Source: Alphaproteobacteria bacterium (GTDB lineage Bacteria; Pseudomonadota; Alphaproteobacteria; Rhodobacterales; Rhodobacteraceae). Taken from it: a stretch of DNA of 8,094 nucleotides. Below the pieces are notes generated by a model. It was not told where the DNA came from, made no database searches, and saw nothing but the letters and a program-made list of their open reading frames with translations. Position 1 is the stretch's first letter. Every line of letters starts with the position of its first letter. The stretch lies in NCBI GenBank assembly GCA_013151535.1, contig JAADIC010000360.1, forward strand, positions 1 through 8,094, given 5' to 3'. Positions 1 through 6,677 of this stretch are shown piece after piece. The position numbers were made by a program, and so were the translations under genes.

Positions 1-2
1 TC

Positions 3-191
3 GGCAAACGCGACGGCCTTGTGCATGTTAGCCAACTTGCCAATGAGCGGGTGAACCATCCAAAAGACATCCTGACCGAGGGTCAGGAAGTCAAAGTCAA
101 ACTGATGGGCTTTGATGATCGCGGCAAAGTGCGTTTGAGCATGAAAGTTGTCGATCAGGAAACTGGGGAAGAGATCAAGCAGGACGGTTGA
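3..191 (+). CDS. pnp: Polyribonucleotide nucleotidyltransferase (PNPase), C-terminal fragment
   Basis: Partial gene; the 5' part lies outside the window. The frame opens at base 3 and reads 62 residues to a TGA at 189-191. The visible protein is the end of the C-terminal S1 RNA-binding domain: GLVHVSQL, then the VNHPKDILTEGQEVKVKL stretch, then the DDRGKVRLSMK ending typical of S1 strands 3 to 5, followed by a short acidic tail (VVDQETGEEI). PNPase is a trimeric 3'-5' phosphorolytic exoribonuclease acting on mRNA in the cytoplasm; the S1 and KH domains guide RNA into the central channel. Other S1 proteins (rpsA, rne) share the fold, but the position of this domain at the very C-terminus, with RLSMK followed by a short tail, fits alphaproteobacterial PNPase best. 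A terminator hairpin begins 33 bp after the stop, so this is the end of its transcription unit. Confidence 0.85.
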   Translation, partial: GKRDGLVHVSQLANERVNHPKDILTEGQEVKVKLMGFDDRGKVRLSMKVVDQETGEEIKQDG

Positions 192-223
192 TCTGCTGAA
201 CCTCTCATTATGATTTGTGACAA

Positions 224-253
224 AAAGGCCTCGGTGGAAACGCCGAGGCCTTT
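224..253 (+). terminator. Intrinsic terminator after pnp
   Basis: A perfect 11-bp inverted repeat (224-234 AAAGGCCTCGG with 243-253 CCGAGGCCTTT) extended inward by a T-G wobble and a G-C pair and closed by a GAAA tetraloop (237-240), a GNRA loop that stabilises RNA hairpins. The downstream T content is modest (TTTGGTT), so termination may be less efficient than at the 1018-1045 hairpin. The A-run on the 5' side means it could also act on transcripts from the other strand, but no - strand gene is seen here. Confidence 0.8.
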
Positions 254-371
254 GGTTACGAAAATGTTATTTCTGCGCGTTTCACTTTGATGTTACTTGA
301 GGCTAATCTCCCGCAGGTAGCGCGTAAGACCGCTTTTACCCTGAATTATAAATAGTTACCGAGGTATCAAC

Positions 372-989
372 ATGATTAACCGCCGATTGTTTCTGGCCTC
401 CAGCCTTGCGGCAAGCGCGCTTGGCGTGGCCCAGCCCGTATTATTTGCCCATAAAAAGGGCGAAGAATATGTTCTTCCGGAAGAATACATGCCAACTGAA
501 GTCAAGCTGCGTGACAAGTTTGAACCCGGCGAAATTCACGTCGATCCCGGCAGCTACCGTTTGTATCTGACACTTGGCAAGAAAAAGGCCATGCGCTGGA
601 CGGTCGGCATCGGTCGCGGCAACCTTTACCACCCCGGGACGTTCCATGTTGGTGCCAAACAGAAGTGGCCGCGCTGGATTCCCACCCCGGCCATGGTCGA
701 GCGGAACCCGGATGTATACGGCCCCGTGGTCGAGGCAGGCGGGCAGGATGGCGGCATCAACAATCCCTTGGGCGCACGCGCGCTGTATCTTTATACCGCC
801 AGTGGCCGCGACACCTATCTGCGCATCCACGGTACAAACAATCCGCGCACAATCGGCATTGACGTCTCAAACGGCTGTGCCCGCCTGATTAATCCGCAAG
901 TGGAAGAATTGTACGAACTTGTTCCGTTGGGAACCAAGGTTGTGCTGTATCCCAAAGCCTCGGGCGTTGGTGTTCACGCGGCGATCTAG
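372..989 (+). CDS. Exported L,D-transpeptidase (YkuD family) with Tat-like signal
   Basis: A 205-residue periplasmic enzyme of the YkuD (ErfK/YbiS/YcfS/YnhG) family, which forms 3-3 peptidoglycan crosslinks or attaches proteins to meso-diaminopimelate in stem peptides. The YkuD domain spans about residues 53-193. The catalytic signature is complete: His153 in RIHGTNNP and Ser166, Gly168, Cys169, Arg171 in VSNGCARL, with Cys169 as the acyl-enzyme nucleophile. The N-terminus (MINRRLFLASSLAASALG) has adjacent arginines at 4-5 followed by LFL, resembling the twin-arginine RRxFLK motif, then a weakly hydrophobic stretch; cleavage near Ala20 or Ala26 is plausible. The ATG start is supported by GAGGT at 361-365. 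No LysM or PG-binding domain is present. The gene stands alone between two terminators. Whether it crosslinks glycan or anchors outer-membrane proteins, as some alphaproteobacterial homologues do, cannot be decided from sequence. Confidence 0.93.
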   Translation: MINRRLFLASSLAASALGVAQPVLFAHKKGEEYVLPEEYMPTEVKLRDKFEPGEIHVDPGSYRLYLTLGKKKAMRWTVGIGRGNLYHPGTFHVGAKQKWPRWIPTPAMVERNPDVYGPVVEAGGQDGGINNPLGARALYLYTASGRDTYLRIHGTNNPRTIGIDVSNGCARLINPQVEELYELVPLGTKVVLYPKASGVGVHAAI

Positions 990-1017
990 CGCTATCCAGA
1001 CAATCGAATATTTTAGG

Positions 1018-1045
1018 CAGGCCCCTTTTCGGGGCCTGTTTTTTT
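1018..1045 (+). terminator. Strong intrinsic terminator after the L,D-transpeptidase gene
   Basis: A perfect 8-bp GC-rich stem (1018-1025 CAGGCCCC with 1031-1038 GGGGCCTG), a five-base loop (TTTTC), and an uninterrupted seven-T tract at 1039-1045. This is the canonical rho-independent design and separates the L,D-transpeptidase gene from the downstream aldehyde dehydrogenase, which therefore needs its own promoter. Confidence 0.93.
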
Positions 1046-1058
1046 GGGCCACCACCCC

Positions 1059-1087
1059 TTGCATACCGCCCGACACAGTGACATATT
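1059..1087 (+). promoter_or_regulatory. Candidate sigma-70-type promoter for the aldehyde dehydrogenase gene
   Basis: TTGCAT (1059-1064) and CATATT (1082-1087) are separated by 17 bp, the ideal spacing, and lie after the 1018-1045 terminator and 37 bp before the ATG. The -35 keeps the TTG core and the -10 matches four of six consensus bases. Because the strong terminator upstream should isolate this gene, some promoter in 1046-1112 is expected; this is the best-looking one, but the match is modest. Confidence 0.35.
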
Positions 1088-1124
1088 TTGATCGAATTCC
1101 AAACATCGTTGCAGGAGCACACCA

Positions 1125-2564
1125 ATGCTGGATAAGCGCCAATTCTATATCAACGGCCAATGGGTCGCCCCTTCGCAAGCTCATGATCTTGAAGTTATCA
1201 ACCCCTCCAACGAGGAGGCCTGCGCCACGATTTCGCTGGGCGCGCAAGCAGACACAAACGCGGCGGTCGCTGCGGCCCGGGCGGCTTTCATCCCGTGGAT
1301 GAACACCCCGAAAGAGGAACGCCTTACCCTGATCGAGCGCCTGTTGGAGGTTTACAACAACCGCGCCGAAGACATGGCGATTGCGATCAGCCTTGAAATG
1401 GGCGCGCCAATTGATTTGGCGCGTCAGCAGCAGGTCACCTCGGGCGCGTGGCACATCAAAAACTTCATCCGCGCCTTCCGGGATTTTGAATTTGACCGGA
1501 TGCTGGGCAATCACGCCCCAAATGATCGTATCCTGATGGAGCCGATCGGCGTGGTTGGCATGATAACCCCTTGGAACTGGCCGATGAACCAAGTCACCCT
1601 CAAAGCCATTCCGGCCATGGCGACGGGTTGCACAATGGTGTTGAAACCTTCGGAAATCGCACCCCTGTCAGCCATGGTCTTTGCCGAGATCGTGGATGAG
1701 GCCGGATTTCCATCCGGTGTTTTCAACCTGGTGAATGGCGACGGGTTGGGTGTGGGCACCCAGCTTTCAGGGCATGCTGGTGTCGATATGATCTCGTTCA
1801 CCGGCTCCACGCGCGCGGGGGCTGCGATCCAGAAAAATGCGGCTGACAGTGTAAAGCGCGTATCGCTGGAGCTTGGCGGCAAGGGGGCGAATATCGTCTT
1901 TGCCGATGCCGATGAAAAAGCCGTGAAGCGCGGTGTGCTGCATTGCATGAACAATACGGGCCAGTCCTGTAACGCGCCGACGCGGATGTTAGTGCAGCGC
2001 GAGGTTTACGATCTTGCCGTAAAAACTGCGGCTGCAACGGCAGACAAGATTACCGTCGGCAATGCGTCGGATGAAGGCCGCCATATGGGGCCGGTTGTGT
2101 CTGAAGCGCAATACAACAAAATTCAGGGGCTGATCGAGGTTGGCATCAACGAAGGGGCGCGCCTGATTGCCGGGGGTCTTGGGCGGCCCGATGGCAGCAA
2201 TCGCGGCTATTTCGTGCGCCCGACCGTATTTGCCGATGTGAACAACCAAATGACCATCGCGCGCGAGGAAATCTTTGGCCCGGTGCTGGTGATGATCCCG
2301 TTTGATACCGAGGCCGAGGCGATAGAAATCGCCAATGACACACCTTACGGTCTGACGGATTATGTGCAGACGCAGGATGGCGACAAGGCCAACCGTGTCG
2401 CCCGTCAATTGCGCGCTGGTATGGTGGAAATGAACGGGCAAGGCCGCGCTGCGGGTTCGCCCTTTGGCGGCTACAAACAATCAGGCAACGGGCGCGAAGG
2501 CGGCGTCTGGGGGCTTGAGGATTTCCTTGAGGTCAAAGCCGTCAGCGGCTGGGCGGCTGAGTAA
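1125..2564 (+). CDS. NAD(P)-dependent aldehyde dehydrogenase, ALDH superfamily
   Basis: A full-length 479-residue cytoplasmic aldehyde dehydrogenase that oxidises an aldehyde to the carboxylic acid. Landmarks are all present: the oxyanion Asn151 in TPWNWPM, cofactor-binding Lys174 in LKPSE, the Rossmann FTGSTRAG loop at 225-232, general base Glu249 in LELGGKG, nucleophile Cys282 in NTGQSCNAPTRM, Glu382/Phe384 in EEIFGPVL and the C-terminal PFGGYKQSG at 446-454. The start is supported by AGGAG at 1113-1117, seven bases before the ATG. GQSCNAPTRM after the nucleophile and overall spacing resemble the CddD/6-oxolauric-acid dehydrogenase-like branch rather than betaine aldehyde or succinate semialdehyde dehydrogenases, but the physiological substrate is unknown. 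It sits alone downstream of a strong terminator and converges on putA with only 6 bp between the stop codons. Its proximity to putA does not show a role in proline metabolism, since PutA already carries its own aldehyde dehydrogenase domain. Confidence 0.93.
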   Translation: MLDKRQFYINGQWVAPSQAHDLEVINPSNEEACATISLGAQADTNAAVAAARAAFIPWMNTPKEERLTLIERLLEVYNNRAEDMAIAISLEMGAPIDLARQQQVTSGAWHIKNFIRAFRDFEFDRMLGNHAPNDRILMEPIGVVGMITPWNWPMNQVTLKAIPAMATGCTMVLKPSEIAPLSAMVFAEIVDEAGFPSGVFNLVNGDGLGVGTQLSGHAGVDMISFTGSTRAGAAIQKNAADSVKRVSLELGGKGANIVFADADEKAVKRGVLHCMNNTGQSCNAPTRMLVQREVYDLAVKTAAATADKITVGNASDEGRHMGPVVSEAQYNKIQGLIEVGINEGARLIAGGLGRPDGSNRGYFVRPTVFADVNNQMTIAREEIFGPVLVMIPFDTEAEAIEIANDTPYGLTDYVQTQDGDKANRVARQLRAGMVEMNGQGRAAGSPFGGYKQSGNGREGGVWGLEDFLEVKAVSGWAAE

Positions 2565-2570
2565 CGCCCC

Positions 2571-5500
2571 CTATCCCGCAACCGCCGCCAACAGGCTGGC
2601 ATTGCCACCGGCGGCGGTTGTGTCGATGCAGATATGCCGCTCGACCCGACATTTTGCAGCCAGATCATCGCCGGTTGCCAGCGGGATAATCGGCCCCTGC
2701 CGCCGGGTCAGCGCTTGTCGCGCGGTGCGCTGTGCGGCCGTGTCGCCCCAAAGGGCAACCACGTCAAACCCGCGAAGGTCTGCCAGATGCAAGGCGGCCA
2801 AACTGCCCGTGACCTCAACCGCCGCGCAGCCGTTTTCACGCGCAATCGCGGCCTGCTGTCGGGCCAGTTTCGCCCCCGGCCCAAGGCACAGTACCGTGCC
2901 ACGCCCATAGGTCGTCAATTGGTTGCTTTCGCCCGTCGGGCCGGGCAAGGCCTGACAGGATAGCGGGACTGGCTGGCCCGAGGGAACGCCATCAAGCGCC
3001 GCCTGCACCTCGGCGGGATCGGCCGCCTCGCCATTTTTTGGCGTGAATTCTTGTGCGCCATACCGCGTGAACCGGGCCAGATACGACGGCCCGCCCGCCT
3101 TGGGTCCGGTGCCGGAAAGACCTTCACCCCCAAAGGGTTGCGAGCCGACAACCGCGCCTATCTGGTTGCGGTTGATGTAGATATTGCCGACCTTCAGGCG
3201 CGAGGTGACTTGCTCAACCCGATCATCAATCCGGCTGTGCATGCCGAAAGTCAGGCCAAATCCGGTGGCGTTGATCGCGTCAACCACGGCGTCAATATTA
3301 TCCGCAGCAAAGGTCGCCACATGCAGAACCGGGCCAAAAACCTCGCGTTTCAGATCAGCGATACCGTCGACTTTAAGCACCACTGGTGACACAAAACACC
3401 CGACCTCGGGAACCTGCAACCGCTTCAGAAGCCGCCCGTCCTGTTGCGCCTGCTCGATATGCCCTGCAATATCATCCCGCGCGCCCGCGTTGATAACCGG
3501 CCCCACATCAGTTGCCATCGACCAAGGATTGCCGATCACCAACTCGTCCATCGCGCCGTAAAGCATATCCAGAAACGGCCCCGCAATATCCTCTTGCAAA
3601 TAAAGCATCCTGAGCGCCGAGCACCGCTGCCCCGCCGATTGAAAAGCCGAGGCGATGATATCCCTGATCGCCTGTTCCGGCAGGGCGGTGCTGTCAACGA
3701 TCATCGCGTTCAGCCCGCCGGTTTCCGCAATCAACGGCGCGTCAGGCGCGATACCCGTCGCCATGGCGCGGTTGATCGTTTGCGCGGTCGCGGTCGAGCC
3801 GGTAAAACACACGCCGTTGATCCGGCTGTCCGAGGTCAGACCGGCCCCGACAATTGATCCCCGCCCCGGTAAAAACTGCAAAACCGCGCGCGGGACACCG
3901 GCCTTGTGCAGCAGTTTAATCGCCAGAAAGGCCGTAATCGCGGTGGGTTCCGCAGGCTTGGCCAACACCCCGTTGCCCACCGCCAGCGCCGCCGCGATTT
4001 GGCCTGTGAAAATCGCCAAGGGGAAGTTCCACGGTGAAATGCAGGCAAACAGGCCACGCGCAGGTAACGGTTGTTTCGGCCCCTCCAGCCCATAAAATCG
4101 CAGAAAATCAACGGCTTCGCGCAATTCGGAAATCGCGTCAGCGGCAGTTTTTCCGGCCTCGCGGCACAGGATCGCAAACAGTTCGCCATGGTTTTCTTCA
4201 AACAGGTCTGCGGCAAGGCTCAAAACCTGTTGGCGCTGCCTGGGGCTGGCATCATGCCAATCCCGGGCCTCTGAAAGTGCGGTTTTGACGCCCGATTCCG
4301 AGGTCAGATTGACCTCGCCCACCTTGTCATTCGCGTCCGCCGGATTGAAAACTTCAAGCGTTTCTGACGGGGCAGACTCACCCGAAATCAAAGGCCCGGC
4401 CTGCCAGTTTACGCGCTGAAACCCGCCGCGCGCCGCCTCAATTTCAGCCAAATCACTTTGCTCATGCAGGTCCCAGCCGCGCGAATTTCGGCGTTCCGGG
4501 CCATAGATATCCGCAGGCCCGGCAATCACCGACGGGCTGACTTGCGCAACCTCAAAAGGGTCAGCCGCAACCACTTCAGGCGGCACATCCGCGTCAACGA
4601 TCTGGTTCACGAAAGACGAGTTCGCGCCGTTCTCCAGCAGACGCCGCACCAGATAAGCCAGCAAATCCTGATGGGTGCCCACCGGCGCGTAAATCCGGCA
4701 GCGCGTGCCTTCACCGCTCCGCACCAGATTGTACAGGCTCTCACCCATGCCTTGCAGGCGCTGAAATTCGAACGCCGTTTTATCGCCCGCCATCTCAAGA
4801 ATGGCCGCCACCGAATGGGCGTTGTGGGTGGCAAATTGCGGATAGATACGATCGCCCATCGCCAACAGTTTCTGTGCGCACAGAATATAGCACATGTCAG
4901 TCGCGGATTTCTGCGTGAAAACCGGAAAACCCGCCAGCCCTTCGACCTGCGCGCGCTTGATCTCGGTGTCCCAATAGGCACCCTTGACCAGACGCACCAT
5001 GATCTTGCGATCAAGGCTTGTCGCCAGTGCGTTCAACCAATCCAGAACCGCGCCTGCCCGCTTGCCATATGCCTGCACGACCACGCCGAAACCATCCCAG
5101 CCCGCCAGATCAGGATCGCGCAGAACCGCCTCGATCACATCCAGCGACAGATCCAGACGGTCGGCCTCTTCCGCGTCGATGTTGAACCCCATGCCAGCCC
5201 TTGCCGCCATGCGCGCCAGCTTGCGGGTGGCGGGAACCAACTCGCGCAGGACGCGGGCTTTTTGGCCGACCTCGTAACGCGGATGCAGGGCAGAAAGTTT
5301 CACCGAAATACCGGGGTTTTCGCGCACATCCCGGGATTTGCACTGGCCTGCCAGTTCCTGAATGGCGGCCGCATAGGCGTCAAAATACTTGCGCGCATCA
5401 TCCGCCGTTAACGCCGCCTCGCCCAACATATCATACGAAAAGGTAAAACCACGCGCCGCCAGTTTACGGCCGCGCGACACCGCCTCGTTGATGGTTCGAC

Positions 5501-6020
5501 CCAGAACAAACTGATGCCCCATCTCGCGGATGGCGCGGCCTACGGCGGTGCGGATGACAGGTTCGCCCAACCTTTTGACGGCACCGTGCAGCGTGGCGGC
5601 AATGCCCGCGCCCTCGCCGTCTTTCAGCACCTTGCCGGTCAGCATCAGCGCCCAGGTGGAGGCGTTGACCAATGAAGAACTGGATTGCCCCAAATGCGCG
5701 CCCCAGGCCGATGGTGCGATTTTGTCTTCGATCAACGCATCCATGGTTGTGGCGTCAGGCACCCGCAACAGGGCCTCGGCCAGACACATCAGGGCGACGC
5801 CCTCATCGGTGGACAGGCCGTATTCGGCCAGAAAAACCTCCATCAGGCCGGGGTTGCTATCGGCGCGAATGGCACGCACCAAATCAGTGGCGCGGGCATG
5901 GGTGCGGGTGCGCAACTCGGGCGAAAAACCGGTGCCGTCCGTCAGACGCGCAAGACAGGTTTGCTCTGCTGCCAGATGCAGGCTGGTGATGTCGCAACGG
6001 TATGAAATCAGAGGGCGCAT
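2571..6020 (-). CDS. putA: Bifunctional proline dehydrogenase / L-glutamate gamma-semialdehyde dehydrogenase PutA
   Basis: A 1149-residue enzyme that converts proline to glutamate: FAD-dependent proline dehydrogenase makes pyrroline-5-carboxylate, and the NAD-dependent aldehyde dehydrogenase domain oxidises it. After an N-terminal arm, the PRODH barrel (about 150-460) shows GISVKLSALHPRY at 237-249, RLVKGAYW at 343-350, and Tyr444 plus Arg459/Arg460 in YAPVG...YLVRRLLENGANSSF, with the same spacing as E. coli Tyr540/Arg555/Arg556. The dehydrogenase domain (about 535-1000) has Asn665 in SPWNFP, Lys688, FTGST at 739-743, Glu766 in ETGGLNA and Cys800 in SAGQRCSA. A C-terminal domain (about 1015-1149) contains LPGPTGESN and ends ERHICIDTTAAGGNAS. 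There is no ribbon-helix-helix DNA-binding domain, so it is a type B PutA that does not repress its own gene. The ATG at 6018-6020 is chosen over an in-frame TTG at 6036-6038 because AAGGA lies nine bases before the ATG. It is divergent from putR, its probable regulator. Confidence 0.97.
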   Translation of the reverse strand: MRPLISYRCDITSLHLAAEQTCLARLTDGTGFSPELRTRTHARATDLVRAIRADSNPGLMEVFLAEYGLSTDEGVALMCLAEALLRVPDATTMDALIEDKIAPSAWGAHLGQSSSSLVNASTWALMLTGKVLKDGEGAGIAATLHGAVKRLGEPVIRTAVGRAIREMGHQFVLGRTINEAVSRGRKLAARGFTFSYDMLGEAALTADDARKYFDAYAAAIQELAGQCKSRDVRENPGISVKLSALHPRYEVGQKARVLRELVPATRKLARMAARAGMGFNIDAEEADRLDLSLDVIEAVLRDPDLAGWDGFGVVVQAYGKRAGAVLDWLNALATSLDRKIMVRLVKGAYWDTEIKRAQVEGLAGFPVFTQKSATDMCYILCAQKLLAMGDRIYPQFATHNAHSVAAILEMAGDKTAFEFQRLQGMGESLYNLVRSGEGTRCRIYAPVGTHQDLLAYLVRRLLENGANSSFVNQIVDADVPPEVVAADPFEVAQVSPSVIAGPADIYGPERRNSRGWDLHEQSDLAEIEAARGGFQRVNWQAGPLISGESAPSETLEVFNPADANDKVGEVNLTSESGVKTALSEARDWHDASPRQRQQVLSLAADLFEENHGELFAILCREAGKTAADAISELREAVDFLRFYGLEGPKQPLPARGLFACISPWNFPLAIFTGQIAAALAVGNGVLAKPAEPTAITAFLAIKLLHKAGVPRAVLQFLPGRGSIVGAGLTSDSRINGVCFTGSTATAQTINRAMATGIAPDAPLIAETGGLNAMIVDSTALPEQAIRDIIASAFQSAGQRCSALRMLYLQEDIAGPFLDMLYGAMDELVIGNPWSMATDVGPVINAGARDDIAGHIEQAQQDGRLLKRLQVPEVGCFVSPVVLKVDGIADLKREVFGPVLHVATFAADNIDAVVDAINATGFGLTFGMHSRIDDRVEQVTSRLKVGNIYINRNQIGAVVGSQPFGGEGLSGTGPKAGGPSYLARFTRYGAQEFTPKNGEAADPAEVQAALDGVPSGQPVPLSCQALPGPTGESNQLTTYGRGTVLCLGPGAKLARQQAAIARENGCAAVEVTGSLAALHLADLRGFDVVALWGDTAAQRTARQALTRRQGPIIPLATGDDLAAKCRVERHICIDTTAAGGNASLLAAVAG
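2579..2620. repeat. GC-rich nested inverted repeat in the last codons of putA, just past the ALDH stop
   Basis: A perfect 11-bp inverted repeat (2579-2589 CAACCGCCGCC with 2610-2620 GGCGGCGGTTG) encloses a second small hairpin, TGGC-ATT-GCCA (2597-2607). On the - strand it encodes the final TTAAGGNASLLAAVA of PutA; on the + strand it starts 15 bases after the aldehyde dehydrogenase stop. No T tract follows on either strand, so it is not a canonical terminator, but it is the only strong hairpin at this very tight convergent junction and could set or protect the 3' end of the + strand mRNA. The pairing may also be a by-product of GC-rich Ala/Gly codons. Confidence 0.5.
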
Positions 6021-6029
6021 TGTTGGAAT

Positions 6030-6034
6030 TCCTT
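6030..6034 (-). promoter_or_regulatory. putA ribosome binding site that decides the start codon
   Basis: AAGGA on the - strand, nine bases upstream of the ATG at 6018-6020. It overlaps the reading frame that would be added by the upstream in-frame TTG (6036-6038), which has no comparable site, so the ATG is preferred. The adjoining GGAATTCC (6025-6032) is a perfect 8-bp palindrome overlapping this site. Confidence 0.7.
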
Positions 6035-6065
6035 GCAAAGCCGAGGATTGCAGGATACCACCAAT

Positions 6066-6081
6066 TCAGAAGTCTTTCTGA
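6066..6081. promoter_or_regulatory. Candidate PutR operator in the putA-putR divergent region
   Basis: TCAGAA-GTCT-TTCTGA: perfect 6-bp arms with a 4-bp spacer, 16 bp in all. Lrp/AsnC regulators bind roughly 15-bp imperfect dyads, often several in a row in AT-rich DNA. The centre is about 53 bp upstream of the putA ATG and 77 bp upstream of the putR ATG, in the AT-rich part of the 130-bp intergenic region. This position is compatible with control of both genes. The assignment rests on symmetry and location only; no second clear copy was found. Confidence 0.45.
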
Positions 6082-6137
6082 CTGATTTTCCAATTTTTTC
6101 GGCCAATAAGGTTTCATTTCTAAGGGTTTGGCGATGA

Positions 6138-6143
6138 AAGAGG
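6138..6143 (+). promoter_or_regulatory. putR ribosome binding site that decides the start codon
   Basis: AAGAGG at 6138-6143 lies seven bases before the ATG at 6151. An in-frame GTG at 6145 would leave only one base between this site and the start codon, which is too close, so the ATG is preferred. Confidence 0.7.
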
Positions 6144-6150
6144 CGTGATT

Positions 6151-6612
6151 ATGTCATTTGACAGTACTCTTGACCAGTATGACAAAAAGATCCTTTACGA
6201 GTTGTCTCTGGATGGTCGCCTGCCGGTGACTGAACTTGCCAACCGCGTTGGCCTGTCCAAAAGCCCCTGTCAGGTCAGGATGCGCAAGCTCCGGGATCAG
6301 GGCTATATCCTTGGCTTTCGCGCGGTTCTGAACCCGGTCAAACTGGCGCAGGATCATGTGGCCTTTGCCGAAGTCCGGCTGACTGACACCACCGAAAAAG
6401 CCCTGAACGCGTTCAATGCGGCGGTGCATAAAGTGCGCGAGATCGAGCAATGCCATATGATTGCGGGGTCGTTCGACTATCTGTTGAAAATCCGCACGGG
6501 CAACATTCGTGCCTATCGGCAGGTGTTGGGCGAAACCATTTCAAACCTGCCCCATGTTGGCAGCACGTCAACCCATGTGTCGATGCAAGCGGTGAAGGAC
6601 AACGCTTTTTGA
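6151..6612 (+). CDS. putR: Lrp/AsnC-family transcriptional regulator, probable proline-responsive activator PutR
   Basis: A 153-residue regulator of the Lrp/AsnC (feast/famine) family. The N-terminal winged helix-turn-helix begins LDQYDKKILYELSLDGR and has the recognition region TELANRVGLSKSPCQVRMRKL (27-47) followed by GYI, the usual hinge sequence. The C-terminal effector-binding (RAM) domain spans about 68-150 and carries the GSFDYLLKI motif at 106-114. Family members form dimers and octamers that wrap DNA and respond to amino acids. In Rhodobacter capsulatus and Agrobacterium a divergently transcribed Lrp-type PutR activates putA when proline is present; the same arrangement here, together with a PutA lacking its own DNA-binding domain, supports that role. 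PutR is expected to bind within 6021-6150 and probably also controls its own gene. General Lrp is an alternative but is less likely given the location. Confidence 0.92.
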   Translation: MSFDSTLDQYDKKILYELSLDGRLPVTELANRVGLSKSPCQVRMRKLRDQGYILGFRAVLNPVKLAQDHVAFAEVRLTDTTEKALNAFNAAVHKVREIEQCHMIAGSFDYLLKIRTGNIRAYRQVLGETISNLPHVGSTSTHVSMQAVKDNAF

Positions 6613-6619
6613 GGAAGGA

Positions 6620-6660
6620 TTTTATCGAAAATTCTTCAGTCTGAAATTTTTTCGATAAAA
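6620..6660. repeat. 41-bp interrupted palindrome between convergent putR and the ABC permease gene
   Basis: Outer arms TTTTATCGAAAA (6620-6631) and TTTTCGATAAAA (6649-6660) pair perfectly over 12 bp, and a second symmetric set TTCAG-T-CTGAA (6635-6645) sits exactly at the centre, with only three mismatched positions between the two sets. It starts 8 bp after the putR stop and ends 17 bp before the end of the convergent permease gene. The simplest reading is a bidirectional terminator, since the AT-rich arms provide U-rich RNA on both strands, including a T6 run at 6647-6652 after the inner hairpin. The symmetry would also suit a protein-binding site. Confidence 0.7.
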
Positions 6661-6677
6661 ATTTCCCGTAAATACCC

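Noticed and set aside
347..352. TATAAA as a -10 box for the L,D-transpeptidase gene
   Set aside because: No acceptable -35 element lies 16-18 bp upstream and the implied start of transcription would fall nearly on the ribosome site. A promoter must exist in 254-360, but I cannot place it.
441..830. Open frame of 129 codons on - opposite the L,D-transpeptidase gene
   Set aside because: The opposite strand encodes a full YkuD protein with intact catalytic motif; the antisense product has no family features.
1094..1106. GAATTCCAA-CA shared upstream of the aldehyde dehydrogenase and, on -, just before putA
   Set aside because: The shared block is short, lies at different distances from the start codons, and overlaps the putA ribosome site; coincidence is more likely than a shared operator.
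4458..5411. Open frame of 317 codons on + antisense to putA
   Set aside because: It lies wholly inside the conserved PRODH-coding part of putA, is rich in Arg, His and Gln, shows no recognisable motif, and has the look of a GC-rich antisense shadow.
6018..6038. Longer putA starting at the TTG at 6036-6038
   Set aside because: The ATG six codons downstream has AAGGA at a good distance; the TTG has no ribosome site and would place that site inside the coding sequence.
6061..6107. Three CCAAT copies at 6061, 6090 and 6103 in the putA-putR region
   Set aside because: Spacing is irregular (29 and 13 bp), the flanks differ, and five-base repeats are expected by chance in AT-rich intergenic DNA.
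6112..6139. Inverted repeat TTTCAT...ATGAAA upstream of putR overlapping its ribosome site
   Set aside because: Six AT-rich base pairs across a 16-base spacer would be a very weak hairpin; no other sign of a leader switch.
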